Positions 25,001 through 36,169 of a stretch of DNA of 64,000 bases are shown in pieces; within the stretch, counting starts at the first letter, position 1, and each line of letters begins with the position of its first letter. The notes under the pieces are model-generated. The model made no database searches. It was given only the letters and a program-made list of their open reading frames with translations, and had not been told where the DNA came from. The position numbers and the translations under genes are program-made. The DNA is from Membranipora membranacea. Taxonomy: Eukaryota; Bryozoa; Gymnolaemata; Cheilostomatida; Membraniporidae. The stretch spans positions 7,812,001 through 7,876,000 of the forward strand of contig OU612067.1 in NCBI GenBank assembly GCA_914767715.1, written 5' to 3'.

Positions 25001-26757
25001 GTCTGAGAAACTGGACTAGAGTTGTCTCAGGGTCTGGACTCTTCACAACCACCTGTAAGACAAACAGGTAATAATGTAAAATCTAAGCCTACTGAACAAG
25101 AAAGATAGATATAATCTAGAGCAGCCATGCTCAACCTTGGCCAAATTGGCCATTCCGGCCAAAATGGTAATTTTGTTTGGCCGATTTAACCCTTACAGAG
25201 GAAGGATTTGAGACACATTTTCTGGTCTTGTTCAAATAAAAAATATAGGGGAAATTCCGCAGTATTCTGTCACAACCAATATTCCAGCTAACACACATAG
25301 AAAAGTCCAATTGTTGCTCTATTGTGGTAAATGGTGTGTATTCATAGGTAGCAGGTAAACTAAGGAAAAGAAAACCTAAACTTGCCGTATTAGCATAATA
25401 ATATGCCAGGATTCTATTTATGTTTATCATCAACAAAGGCAAGGCAAGGCAAGGCAAGGCAAGGCAAGGCAAGGCAAGGCAAGGCAAGGCAAGGCAAGGC
25501 AAGGCAAGGCAAGGCAAGGCAAGGCAAGGCAAGGCAAGGCAAGGCAAGGCAAGGCAAGGCAAGGCAAGGCAAGGCAAGGCAAGGCAAGGCAAGGCAAGGC
25601 AAGGCAAGGCAAGGCAAGGCAAGGCAAGGCAAGGCAAGGCAAGGCAAGGCAAGGCAAGGCAAGGCAAGGCAAGGCAAGGCAAGGCAAGGCAAGGCAAGGC
25701 AAGGCAAGGCAAGGCAAGGCAAGGCAAGGCAAGGCAAGGCAAGGCAAGGCAAGGCAAGGCAAGGCAAGGCAAGGCAAGGCAAGGCAAGGCAAGGCAAGGC
25801 AAGGCAAGGCAAGGCAAGGCAAGGCAAGGCAAGGCAAGGCAAGGCAAGGCAAGGCAAGGCAAGGCAAGGCAAGGCAAGGCAAGGCAAGGCAAGGCAAGGC
25901 AAGGCAAGGCAAGGCAAGGCAAGGCAAGGCAAGGCAAGGCAAGGCAAGGCAAGGCAAGGCAAGGCAAGGCAAGGCAAGGCAAGGCAAGGCAAGGCAAGGC
26001 AAGGCAAGGCAAGGCAAGGCAAGGCAAGGCAAGGCAAGGCAAGGCAAGGCAAGGCAAGGCAAGGCAAGGCAAGGCAAGGCAAGGCAAGTGCAAGTGCAAG
26101 TGCAAGCGCATTAGTGGTGGGGATTATGAAGGGATTAGTTGATACTACAGTTTTAATTGGCAAATTACTTTATGCTATAATGTTCAGAGTTGAACTTTCA
26201 ATCACTATAAAAATTTGCTGTCAGCCATTTATCACCCTCAGCATTTAAGTTCGCTTAAATTTTCACTTCAAAGTATCAAACACAGAAGGAATCAGATATA
26301 ATATGTCAATCAAATTCTATTATTACTCAAAGATTGTCGTGACTGATTGCTCATTAGCTTTCCTACCCAAATAGGGCTGAAATGCCTTAAAACTGCCTCT
26401 ATTTTCAAACAGAAATTGGGGGAGGACCATACTTTAAACCAATGGTAACAGGCCTGGATGCTCCCCATTCTGTAACTCTGTAAAATTTGCCAAAAATGTG
26501 ATGCTAGCTAATATTAAGCTGTAGCCAACATTATGTCCCTCTCAGAAAGAGAAAAAGAATCAAACAAAATCATCACTGAATATTTCACCATTTGCAGCAA
26601 ATCATTGAATTCATTTTTTATTATGTCGCAAAGTAAAGATTAATTTCAAACTTATCATATATTATTTTATATTCTTGCTGAAACTTTAGTCTATCACCTG
26701 AGTATCATGGCTTACCTTTTTACCGTTGACGAATATAACAAGGCTGCTTCTATCCAT
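10017..26757 (-). CDS. XDH: Molybdo-flavoenzyme copy A (xanthine dehydrogenase/aldehyde oxidase family), exon 23 split by LTR element
   Basis: Twenty-eight exons with GT-AG introns and consistent phase encode 1298 residues, close to the family's usual ~1330. Domain order is two [2Fe-2S] centres (1-165), FAD domain (about 210-530) and molybdopterin domain (about 550-1298). ATG at 26757 gives [14 protein letters not shown], the family start; stop is at 10019-10017. Family members hydroxylate purines or aldehydes at Mo and pass electrons through Fe-S to FAD and then NAD or oxygen, in the cytosol or peroxisome. The catalytic Glu is kept (GVGEPP, residue 1246), but several substrate-pocket residues differ from both xanthine dehydrogenase and aldehyde oxidase, so its substrate is uncertain and the symbol marks family only. 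A 1871 bp LTR element interrupts exon 23, so this allele should not make full-length enzyme. Copy B at 55030 is its divergent paralogue. Confidence 0.93.
11018..11042. repeat. (TA)n microsatellite
   Basis: A run of alternating TA in copy A intron 25, preceded by a tgtatg-rich purine-pyrimidine alternating tract. Confidence 0.9.
12096..12526 (-). repeat. 3' LTR of the inserted element
   Basis: 431 bp. In element sense it starts with a perfect short palindrome (tgtcacataca...tgtatgtgaca), has a TATA-like tatttatacagg and later an aataaaatc polyadenylation signal, giving a U3-R-U5 order. Placed in sense inside the host exon, that signal could end host transcripts early. Open frames inside it are shared with the other LTR and are not host genes. 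Confidence 0.92.
13536..13966 (-). repeat. 5' LTR of the inserted element
   Basis: Same 431 bp as the other LTR with no difference found on reading. Its right end abuts the 14 nt 5' part of exon 23 (13980-13967), so splicing into this exon would read IASEA and then enter LTR sequence. Confidence 0.92.
16294..17008. mobile_element. Possible degenerate hAT-type element
   Basis: In copy A intron 17. The left end has ctgtgggcagcc and the right end, inverted, agtgggcaacc, similar to hAT termini (tgggcaac). Both ends are followed by several gcggcc or tggccttttt words in inverted sense. No transposase frame and no clear 8 bp target duplication was found, so this is tentative. Confidence 0.3.
18955..19091 (+). 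repeat. Non-LTR retrotransposon 3' tail ending in (TATC)n
   Basis: In copy A intron 13. The sequence gatgaataaagtaaa runs straight into (TATC) repeats at 19061-19091, the form of many LINE 3' ends, where a polyadenylation-like motif is followed by a simple repeat. No reverse transcriptase is attached, so it is a 5'-truncated relic. Confidence 0.45.
19390..22411 (-). other. Copy A exons 7-13: FAD domain with altered NAD-side loop
   Basis: Exons: 22411-22273, 21935-21691, 21159-20956, 20595-20494, 20377-20298, 19951-19780, 19558-19390. LVCGNT (253-258) matches the LVVGNT flavin loop. The usual SVGGN...SPISD stretch reads SLVGS...GKQSD (343-355). The mobile loop next to FAD, bovine QASRREDDIAK (423-433), reads [11 protein letters not shown] (419-429) and lacks the acidic pair tied to NAD access; aldehyde oxidases also lack it. 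This points to an oxygen-using oxidase, as inference. Exon 11 contains an internal GGCG-gtgagt that looks like a strong extra donor. Confidence 0.88.
21280..21440. repeat. SINE-like fragment
   Basis: In copy A intron 8. The words tctcagtttgcaggtgggtcagagctcacct and the following gggccaacc align loosely with the body of the SINE at 7030-7290 (tctcagttttcaggcaggtcggagcacacctg, ggggccaac). The tRNA-like head is not recognisable. Confidence 0.35.
23791..23914 (-). pseudogene. Partial duplicate of copy A exon 4 within intron 3
   Basis: This stretch resembles 23602-23738, which covers the 5' part of exon 4 with its acceptor and some upstream intron. Shared words include ccatgacat, gaatttac.gtatagtg, agcaaacaacctt and ccatgcacaagaa.tggagataagcga. 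The acceptor region reads gcacag rather than cccag, and the remnant lacks the 3' half of the exon. It is a decayed local duplication, not a usable alternative exon. Confidence 0.7.
25436..26089. repeat. Pure AAGGC pentanucleotide satellite (~130 units)
   Basis: An uninterrupted run of aaggc fills about 650 bp of copy A intron 1, with no variant unit seen. At its right end it turns into three aagtgc hexamers and one aagcgc, then unique sequence. Because five and three share no factor, every frame is open on both strands and yields repeats such as KARQG or LALPC; these long open frames are artefacts. Spaced GG pairs could in principle form two-tier G-quadruplexes on the plus strand. Confidence 0.97.
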
Positions 26758-29700
26758 TTCAATGAATTAATTCACGTCTGATAGAGTGGAAAGACACCAA
26801 CTACTGAAGTAAGTCTACAAGTAGAACCAGCAGTATCACCCAGATGCAGTCAGGATTGTGCGGTACTGTCCTCTAAAAGGCAGTTCTTAAATCTTAAATA
26901 TAGTCTTGTCATGCGGTGTGATTGTGTTTGTTTTGTAAATGCACGATGTGCTGCGTGACAAGGCTGTAGCTTGCAAAGCCAATCGATGCAGTCACACATA
27001 AACATTATCAACTAAACTTGATAAGCTGGAATGCTACACTAGTTCAAATTGATAAATTAGCAGTTATAGTCTTTCAATGAACTATACATTTAAGTCCATT
27101 TATTTCAATTATATTCATGTTCTATAACCAAAGACATATTATATCATACCTTTATATATTTTAGATAAAACCTAAATAAATATGAATGCTTACTTATCAT
27201 GATGTCAAGATATTTTGTCATGCCAGAATATACGCTCAGATAAGCCAGTGACAAATTTTTGATTTTAAAAGCACGAAGATAAAAAAAAAAGTAACCACTG
27301 GTATTTTGTTTGCGACAAGATAGGCACCAACTTTTGTCACTGTGAAGTATAATATTCCTGGATTAAAAATATTAGTATCGAGATATACCTGTTTTATATG
27401 ATATAGATAGAGGTAGCGCAAATCCTGACACACAGGCCTTACCAATATCTTAAAACCATGATCTGGGACTCCTATTAACTCTTAATCAATTCCCAACAAT
27501 AAGCAGAAAATCATAACTTTCCAAATCATAAAATAAAATAAAAACATCCCATGAAAATAATTTTGAAAATAAATTTTTTATAAAGTATTAGTAAGGTCCG
27601 CTATTTGCATGATGTTTTGTACGATGTGGCCTAGATGTAGCTGTTCTGCTATTTTAAAACACAGACTGCAATTCCACCATAATTTCTCTAAAAGTCTTGA
27701 GCTATTACTGGTATGTTGGGGCCATCTCCTCAGATCCTATCAGAACCTGTTTCTGTGACATAATATGAATATAAAATAATATTATTAATATACCTGATGC
27801 AATGACAAACTCCTTTATATAACAAACTGCCAGACGTGTTATATGATTTGTATTTGACTTTTGCTGCTCTAGTACCAATTGAGATATATTTCCGAAACCA
27901 GAGAAAATATCGTCTCACATTATACTTACATGACGTTTTTTTATTATCTGCAGCCCTAGAGATCATTCAAACTTTGGCTGCAAAAGTCTGCAAGAGCATG
28001 CCAAGATGCCCATACACTATTTCACTCTAATTTTTGTTTTATTTCTTTTGCCATTTAAGACTATGATATGCTCTGTTGCCCCGTCTGACTGATGTTCCGC
28101 CCTCAGCCTTGGTTTTGTTTTATATATTATTTGTTCTATATATTACTATCAAATCACTTTAAATTTTGTTGATTTTATTCCTAGTGTACTTTTTTCTTTG
28201 TTTCTCTGCTTTTACCTATTTTGTAGGTTTTTTGTTCTGTCACTGCATGAGGAACATTCAAGATGACAATAAAAGTTTATATATATTAAAAATCTTGGAT
28301 ATAAACTGATGTACGAACTCATTTGGAAAAAAACCTTAGAGTCTACTGGTTTAACTTTACAAAATAGACTAGACGCAACCAGCTTGAGTATTCAATTTAG
28401 TTAGGCACACAATAATAAAATCATGTAAAAACAATCATCATTATATCATCATACATTATATATTTAACATAGCATTATAAAATATGTCGGTCACTCAGAC
28501 AAGGCGTGATGTTGGTCTGTAATCTTTGTTGAGGTAAAGCATTGGCCATTATTGTATAATCTACATAATCATGATATCATGCTGGTCAGTATGTAAGGTG
28601 TTATCTGATTTATAAAGTTATCTATAGATTTACTGCATACAAAATATTACGTATTGCTCAGCGCAAGTGCTTCTCAACATATATAGATTAAAACATATAA
28701 CAAATAAGATCACCTCAGTCATGTTTGGCTAGTGACCGGCCGAAACCTGTGCACTATTTGCGAAACCTATCTATGCAAGGCATGTTGTTACAACACAATT
28801 ATAAGTATTTCATGATATGAATTTTTATTTTCCCCTTTTTTTAACCTAAACTTTACAGTAGTCAAGCCATTAATAGAACAATCTATCATGCTTGCACCCT
28901 GGTGAAACCTTAGTCAAGCAAGCACACTGTCAAACCATTTTAAAAATAGACAGGTTGATAGCATCACATCAAAAAATTGCATCACACAGGCTCATAGCTT
29001 TAACACTGTGTACATTCAGGAGTTATTGTAGCCTACATGGCTCAACGCTAGTAGTGTTTGATAACAAAAATAACCTAAATATAACCTAGGTAAAAAAGAA
29101 CAACATGTGGAATTGAATTTCTTAAAATATCGATCAGGCGAGAACAATTGACATTGTCAAACACCGACCATCCATACATATGATGCATACATAGGTTCCC
29201 GACCTGCCTGCCTACAGGTTTTTAAAGCGATCAAGGTTTTATTTAAAATACTTTTTGTTTAGTTGTAAAGGGATCATTGACAATTTTCTATTCATTTTCA
29301 TTCAGCAAGCCAGCCGATACATAAAATGGGGATATTCTCCCACCGAAGAAAACACTTGTCCAAATGTGGACAACTCCAAATATTGCAAAGCATGATCTCA
29401 CATATGTTTTTTTATTTATTTGCTTATGGAGGTTTGCTTGGAAGTATACAAATAACAAATAGTTAAAGGCAACTTGTTGACCTCTGAACCAGGAAAAAAA
29501 TCAAGATTAATTAGGCTACATGTGGTAAAAGTATGTGAGAGTAATGGTTCAGAGATTATTACGTCATGCAGAGTAAAACTGAAATACTGTGGTTATCAAA
29601 ATATATGGGAAGAAAAAGGACTAAAAGAAAAATAACAATCAGAAAATTTTAATACCGTAAGGTTGTATTACACTGTAGGCTACATCAAGTAAATTATAAC

Positions 29701-30450
29701 AGCTTTTGTGATGGTTGACTTTTCAGCCTAAATGTATGTAATAGATTCATCAAAGCTGATGTACCAAAATTGGTACGGCATGATGGTTTTACTATGGAAC
29801 AGTTACTTTTTTGATTGTTTCTGTGGTTTTCTGTGCGGTTATATGTCACTCCCAACATCCAAACTCCCTGTTCCCAAAAAACTATATAACTTGAACGATA
29901 AATAAAATTGATTTTGTTATACATATTTTAGAGGAACAAAATGCTCTTACAATAAATTTATAGTCATGAATACGTGGCCTTACTTATGAGATAATTAAAA
30001 ATGTCTTCGCTTCGTCTTTGTATTGATACTTTTTCCAGATTGCCTTCTCTTAGGGATCTCTTTCTAATGGCCTTTTAATGAACCACTATTTTACTTCATA
30101 CATTAAAGGAATGGGATGGTTTTAATTTTAAACCTGCACCTCTTTTCTGTGTGAAGATAACTCCAAGCTAGCAAGAATAATGACTTTAATTTGGTGTTAT
30201 GCCTTGTTGAAATTCCGATCATTACAATGACATAAAAGATGATCATCAGTTTAGTTATCAGTAGGGCATCGGCAGGAAACCTACAGAGACTTCTTAGCTC
30301 AGTGAGTGAGTAAACTTTATTGCGGGTCCAATTCTTCAATGTTTGTTGTTAGTTGAGCTACTCTAGTGATTCTTGCAAGGTACTTCTTGTGAAGGTGAAC
30401 ATATCTGATGATTTAAATCATCATTGATGATTTAATCTAAGCTTTCAACT
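26758..30450. other. Intergenic region upstream of copy A
   Basis: No gene recognised. The first ~100 bp left of the LINE-poor zone should hold the copy A promoter: the bases just before its ATG (ccactctatcagacgtgaattaattcattgaa on the minus strand, broken here as ccactctat then gaattaattcat) resemble those before copy B's ATG (tcactctatt then gaattctctcat). A LINE tail at 28043-28296 is described separately. The rest is AT-rich with short chance frames only. Confidence 0.45.
28043..28296 (+). repeat. 3' tail of a LINE related to the 30-36 kb element
   Basis: Contains ttatttcttttgccattta and, at the end, gatgacaataaaagtttatatatatt. The full element at 30451-36292 ends cttttttgccattta ... gctgacaataaaagtatatatat, the same order and spacing style. 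It is a 5'-truncated insertion of a related family; no reverse transcriptase part is present. Confidence 0.6.
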
Positions 30451-30684
30451 TCAATGTTTGAATAGTGATGTTTGAAATCGGAATTTAAGGTGGTAAACGG
30501 TGCCCAACTTGTGAAAATCTCAGTTGCGAATTAATAACTGATAAATAACGTGAGTTGTAGTCAGTTCTCTGTACAAATTTACGACATAACCATTCAATGT
30601 TATGTGCTCAATTGCGATAAAAACAGGTGTACATCTACATGATAAATATTGTTTTATGAATCTGTATGACAGCAGTTACCATGC
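30451..30684 (+). promoter_or_regulatory. LINE 5' unit, copy 1
   Basis: 234 bp, nearly the same as 30944-31176, starting tcaatgtttgaatagtgatg and ending gcagttaccatgc. Repeated 5' units at the head of a LINE often carry an internal promoter; that role is inferred from position only. Confidence 0.75.
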
Positions 30685-30943
30685 CGTGTGTATTGTTTTG
30701 ATACAAAAGTCTCGATAGTGCTTTTAGCCCTAGCGAAGGTGTAAGCGTAACGCCCACAGTGAACATACTCACTGTAACATTGAATTACTCTCCTAACAGA
30801 CTACTGTCACTATTGTTAGTAGTAAGTACCACAGCAGATATTACCTAGTAGATAGTACATTATGACTAGAGAGGTTTATGCTGAGAGCTGACATAGCTGC
30901 CCATTACCAAACAGAGGCCTTCAGGATGTATCATAGTGTATCT

Positions 30944-31176
30944 TCAATGTTTGAATAGTGATGTTTGAACTCGGAATTTAAGGTGGTAAACGGTGCCCAA
31001 CTTGTGAAAATCTCAGTTGCGAATTAATAACTGATAAATAACGTGAGTTGTAGTCAGTTCTCTGTACAAATTTACGACATAACCATTCAATGTTATGTGC
31101 TCAATTGCCATAAAACAGGTGTACATCTACATGATAAATATTGTTTTATGAATCTGTATGACAGCAGTTACCATGC
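30944..31176 (+). promoter_or_regulatory. LINE 5' unit, copy 2
   Basis: 233 bp, offset by 493 bp from copy 1 and differing by only a few bases (for example aactcgg for aaatcgg, gccata for gcgata). It lies about 100 bp before the ORF1 ATG. The 260 bp between the units is not repeated. Confidence 0.75.
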
Positions 31177-31277
31177 TTTCATACAGATTGACATTGTTGT
31201 GAGCGACGCAGCAAGCAGCAATAAAAAACTGCTCTGACATTGTTTTTAGTAAAACCTATACTAGTAATATTTAACAA

Positions 31278-33422
31278 ATGATAAAACATTTTCACCGAGC
31301 GTGGAAAAAGAATAGCAATGACTTAGACTCGGATAGTACTTCATCTTCCTCTGAACCTACACTGGTTTTCACAATGAAGGCTAATTCAACTGAGGAACAT
31401 GTCAACCAAGTGCCATATTATCTGGACAAGATAAATGCCATTCAGAAGAAGCTGGATAGTACCTTTAACCAAACATCAACTATAGAAGTTAAGGGCACTA
31501 CCAAAAACCCGCAGATAGTGATTGTATGTAACACCGCTGCATTCGAGTGGATCAAAACTTCACTAGCAAACTTTCTCAAAACTAAAGATATTGAAGGTGT
31601 GTGTTCTAAGTTAACTGTTGATAAAAGTGGAGCATGTATAAGTGTTTCGAAAAAGCTAAAAAAAAAGGAAAAAAAAGTTTATACTATCAACTTTTTTAAT
31701 ACGACATCCACTATTTTGGTGAACGGAAATTCAGATATTAACTATTTCATGGCTCACTACGAGGAACTAATGTCTAAGATGCCTCATCACGTTGTTGATG
31801 CTGCTAACCAGGATTATCAATCAACCTGCCACACAGCTCTGGCTAGTGTAAAAAACTATGAAAGAGATAGCTTCTCAGACGAAAGTAATATGGATACATC
31901 AATCAATAGTCCATCTTTCACACATAGCAGAGATGAAGCTACTGAGCCATCGCTCCCAACTCACCCTGTCCCATCAACTTCATCAAATATTGAAAGTGAG
32001 TCATCAAAGGGTTTGCCTTCCCATCCCACCACCCCTTCCCAACAGAGCCCAGTCAAAAACCAGAGCCCAATCAACAATACGGCCAGTCCTATATCACCCA
32101 TCCCCAACACCTCATCTCCTATTATCCAGTCTGACATAGATATCACTCATGTTCGAACCGCTATAACAAATTCCTCTCCCATCAACCAACAGCTTAAATC
32201 TGCAACCTTTAACAGGAGACAAGCTGAGACAGGAATACATGACCAACTCACTCCACCAAAGAAATCAAGAGAAAAATCAAGATCAAGATCAAGATCTCCT
32301 CTCAATAAATCGATCCCTCCACCAATCTCTGACGTAAGTTCTTACCCACCAATTTCTTCACCACCTACCAAAATTCCAGACTGCAGTCTAGATATGTGCA
32401 AGGCTTTGAACAAGTTACTGCAATCAAGAATTCAAGAACTGGAAGAGGTAGTCAATAACCAGGCCAAGATCATCCAACAAATGCAGGAGAGCAGAAACAT
32501 CGGACCATTAACCAATGACACATTACGTGCTCACCTGAGCCATTTCTCAGAAACTATGGAGCAGAAATTTAACCATCAACTGTTCTGTGTAAAACAACAA
32601 CTGGAATCTTCCATCAACCAGAAATTTGGAACGTATGCAGAAGTTGCTGGAAAAACACAAAGTCACGACACTGGTGCACATGTTTCCCCCTTCATACCAA
32701 CACCACACACTTCCACTCAACAAAACCAGGCAAACCCTTTATCCCGACCACTATCCTTCTAATCCCACGGCCGGCCTTCCCATTCAGCACACCATAGTGG
32801 ATCACCAAACAATAATACCCTTTACAGCAGAAAGTCAAAACTCAAATCATCCAGTAAGGACCAACACAGCTCAGACCATCCACAGTCAACGCATAGAGAA
32901 CCATTTGCACCTGAAAGAAACATTATTGTCAATATTGAGAAAGACTCAGCTTTCCATTTAAATTACAACCAAGATATTACTCGACAAGAGATCTGCAAAC
33001 ATTATGGTCTAGTGATTGTAGAAAAAATAACGCCATATAAGTTTAAGTCAGATCATCCAAAACTGGCCATTCAATTTAGAGATACTGCTGCAGCTATAAA
33101 AATTGTAACGGAATGGAATTGTCTCCTCTTTGGTGGATCGACTGCAAGGAGACCACAAGACCCCAAGACTCAGAATTTAAACTGTGCCATGATGTACAAT
33201 GTCCCTAAAGAAGGCAGTAACAATGATATAGATCGAGATATCAAAGCAGTTTATCCGGAGGCCACTATTGAGAGACTCTCAAAAGGTGGTAAGACCTTGC
33301 GCACTGTGAAGGTAAAATTCGCATCACAAACCGACATGAAACACGCTATACACAATGGTATACCACTCAAATCTTTATTCATATATTGCCACCTATCAGA
33401 AATTTCAACTCCAAATATCTAG
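31278..33422 (+). CDS. LINE ORF1 protein, interrupted by one in-frame TAA
   Basis: A single frame of 715 codons is open from ATG 31278 to the stop at 33420 except for TAA at 32760-32762. The N-terminal part (about 90-150) has a Lys-rich segment then YTINFFNTTSTILVNG, a pattern seen in ORF1 of CR1-like elements. The middle is Ser/Pro-rich with an SR-like run (about 330-345) and a predicted coiled coil (about 374-408). After the stop the frame continues with a basic linker and two segments that look RRM-like (about residues 555-700). The role would be RNA binding in the LINE ribonucleoprotein. The stop may be a mutation in this copy or a readthrough site; comparison with other copies decides. 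Confidence 0.75.
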
Positions 33423-33438
33423 TTATTTTACTCAAGGC

Positions 33439-36169
33439 ATGAAAATAGCTCATCTAAATATTAGAGGGCTTACAAGCAAAATTGATGAAGTTAAAAAGAT
33501 CTTACATGAAAATGATCTTGATATTTTTTGTTTATCTGAGACTTTTCTAAATGAGTCTAAATCAAATAGTTTTTTCCATATATTGAACTATAATATTGTA
33601 AGACAGGATAGGAATACTGGTCAAGGAGGGGGTTTGCTATGCTACATACGTGTTGGTATTTCATTCGAAGAGATCAATGTTGCTAACCATTCAATGCCTG
33701 AGTCAATTACTTTGAAAATCTCCCAAACCCACTCACAATCTTTTTTAACATGCTTCGTTTATCGCCCACCTAACGCACTTGTTGATTGGAACCATGTCTT
33801 CACTCATTACATCGAGAACATTGTATCAATTTGCAGGGAAGTAATCATTTTGGGTGATTTTAATGTTGACCTCGGTCATAACAGCACATTGGTCAGGTGG
33901 TTTAGAAATGTCATAAATCCACTTGGACTTACACAACTAATAAAGGATTTTACAAGAATTGCAGAAAATTCTGAATCTATCATTGATCACATATACACTA
34001 ACCAACCAGCCAATGTTCGTTCTAGCTTAGTTCTGAAATACTCTTTAAGTGATCATTTTTTGGTTATGGCAATACGAAAAAAGGGTGTTGTAAAATCAGA
34101 GAAAAGAATTAAGATAAATTTCAACGATTATAGCAAATTTACCGATGAAAATATACACAAATATTTCAGCAATGTTGACTGGCACCAATCTCTATGTTAC
34201 AGCAACATCAACCATGTCATAGAGAATTTCAATGAAACTTTCTTAAATTTAACATCAAAACTTATAAAACGGAGGACTCGCTATGTCAAATCTGAGGTCC
34301 TTCCTATGTGGATTGATGATGAAGTGCGTGATCATATGAGACTAAGAGATCAGTGTAAATCTCAAAATTTATGGGATTTTTATAAAACTGAAAGAAACTT
34401 AGTGACTAACATGATAAAAAGAAAAAAGAAGAAGTATATGACAAAACTGGTAGAAAATTCCAAAGGCCATAATACCAAATCATTGTGGAATGCGCTAAAT
34501 ATCGGAAACAAAACTAAAACCTACATTGACAATGCTGCTGATATTTCTAGCAGTAATTTGAACGAGCATTTTACATCTATCGCTGCGAAGCTATCAAAAG
34601 ATTTTTCTTTGATTTCGGATTTTTCTAGTACTTTACCAAATTACCACCACAAAGGTTTGAAACAATTTCCAAAATTAACAACAGTCTCATTGCATAAGCT
34701 TCTAAAATCAATACCCATAAGCAAAAGCACTGGTCCTGATCAGATTTCAGTTCGGATGTTAAACAAAACATTTCCCTACATAGGTCCAGTGCTCACAGAT
34801 AATTTCAATAGAATTTTAGATGAAGGAGTATTCCCAAAAGTCTGGAAAATTGCTCGCGTAACCCCTATTTTTAAGTCAGGGTCAAAAGATGACCCAGGAA
34901 ATTATAGACCTATATCAGTTTTACCCGTTCTTTCAAAGATATTTGAAAAACATTTAAATATTAATATTCAGATATTTTTGAATGAAAACCATCTAATATC
35001 TTCATCGCAGTCCGGTTTTCGCACTGCACATTCATGCAGCGACGCCGTTCACAAAATTATTTCTGACTATTCTTCTGAGAAACTCAAACAAAGGAAGAGT
35101 ATTTTTCTGTTTATTGATTTCTGCAAGGCATTTGATTGTGTTGATCACCAAATATTAAAAAATAAACTACAGAACTTTAATTTTGAGAACAAGGCATTTT
35201 TGTTGCTATCATCATTTCTACAGGACAGGTCTCAGTATGTTCATTTTGATGGTGCAGTGTCATCAATACTTGACATCAATATTGGGGTGCTGCAAGGTTC
35301 AATACTGGCACCAACTTTATTTCAGATTTATATAAATGACCTACTAAATCTACCTCTCTCCTCGAACTCTTATGCATATGCTGATGACACTGTTTTTGTA
35401 GCAAGCCATTCTGTTCCCTCTACATTAGTTGAAATTTGTAATCGAGATTTGGTTTCAATCAACAAGTGGTGCAAAAATAATCACATGACAATAAATTATA
35501 AAAAATCACACTTTTTAAGTTCTTTTGGAGAGGATTCATCATTAAATTTAAAAATTGACAATAACCAAATATTTCAAAGGCATGAACCTGAACTTCTTGG
35601 CTTTAAGATATCTGACTCATTTTCATTGAATGGCCATTGTGAGACTGTTTTGGATAAGGTGTCAAAAAATACAAACTTACTTAAGCTATGCAGACCCTAC
35701 TTGACCACGCATTCTGCTAAACAATTTTATTTTCAATTTATTCACTGGTATCCATATATATTACAACTTATGTGCATCAAATATCACAAACCCTATTTTC
35801 ACTCAGCAAAAAAGAGCCTTGAGAATTGTGGCCAATGTTCAACATATACCTTTTTATTTGTCACCTACTAATGACCTATGTACATCACTTAAAATTTTAC
35901 CCCTTCCAATACTGAGCAATTATTTTACTTGCGTTACGGGATTTAAGGCTCTGAATAACTTATCACCTCCATACATCTCTGATTTTTTTGTTACCACACC
36001 ACACCGATTTCCAAGAAGAGATACACACTTACTTAAACCTCCATTAGACAACTTAAACCACAAAATAGCAACAAACTTTATTATTTTACCCTCTTCATTG
36101 AGAAGCACTCTTACTTTGAATATGTTTAAGAAAAGGCTAATGCAACATTTTTTCAGTTTATTGGCATAG
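33439..36169 (+). CDS. LINE ORF2: endonuclease and reverse transcriptase, frameshifted near its end
   Basis: ATG 33439 opens 811 codons to 35871. The start reads MKIAHLNIRGL, and SET, LGDFNVD and SDHFL follow: the Asn, Glu, Asp-x-Asn and Ser-Asp-His set of APE-type endonucleases. The reverse transcriptase has NYRPISVLP (about 487), FIDFCKAFD (about 556), GVLQGSILAPTLF (about 616) and the catalytic YADD at 647-650. Past about 35740 the frame changes; the expected continuation (QKRALRIVANV and the C-terminal tail) is in another frame, 35819-36169. The single indel removes about 110 native C-terminal residues. It overlaps nothing but starts 16 bp after the ORF1 stop. Confidence 0.9.

Larger units (their letters stand above)
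22552..26757 (-). other. Copy A exons 1-6: tandem [2Fe-2S] domains
   Basis: Exons on the minus strand: 26757-26716, 25052-24995, 24645-24549, 23661-23553, 23259-23133, 22760-22552. They encode residues 1-214. The plant-ferredoxin-type cluster ligands are Cys43, 48, 51 ([10 protein letters not shown]) and Cys73; the second cluster uses Cys113, 116 (QCGFC) and Cys148, 150 (CRC). These numbers equal those of bovine xanthine oxidase, so there is no indel in this half and both clusters should assemble. Intron 1 carries the pentamer satellite; intron 3 holds a partial duplicate of exon 4. Confidence 0.93.

Noticed and set aside
25436-26089. CRISPR-like or telomere-like array
   Set aside because: No spacers, and the unit is not a known animal telomere repeat; it is an intronic simple repeat.
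25131-26248. Several open frames of 215-326 codons on both strands
   Set aside because: They are products of the pure 5 bp repeat, which leaves all frames open and encodes only KARQG- or LALPC-type repeats.
30451-31176. LTRs of a retrotransposon around 30.5-31.2 kb
   Set aside because: The repeats lie on the same side of the coding region and are not terminal; the downstream enzyme is a LINE type with endonuclease before reverse transcriptase.
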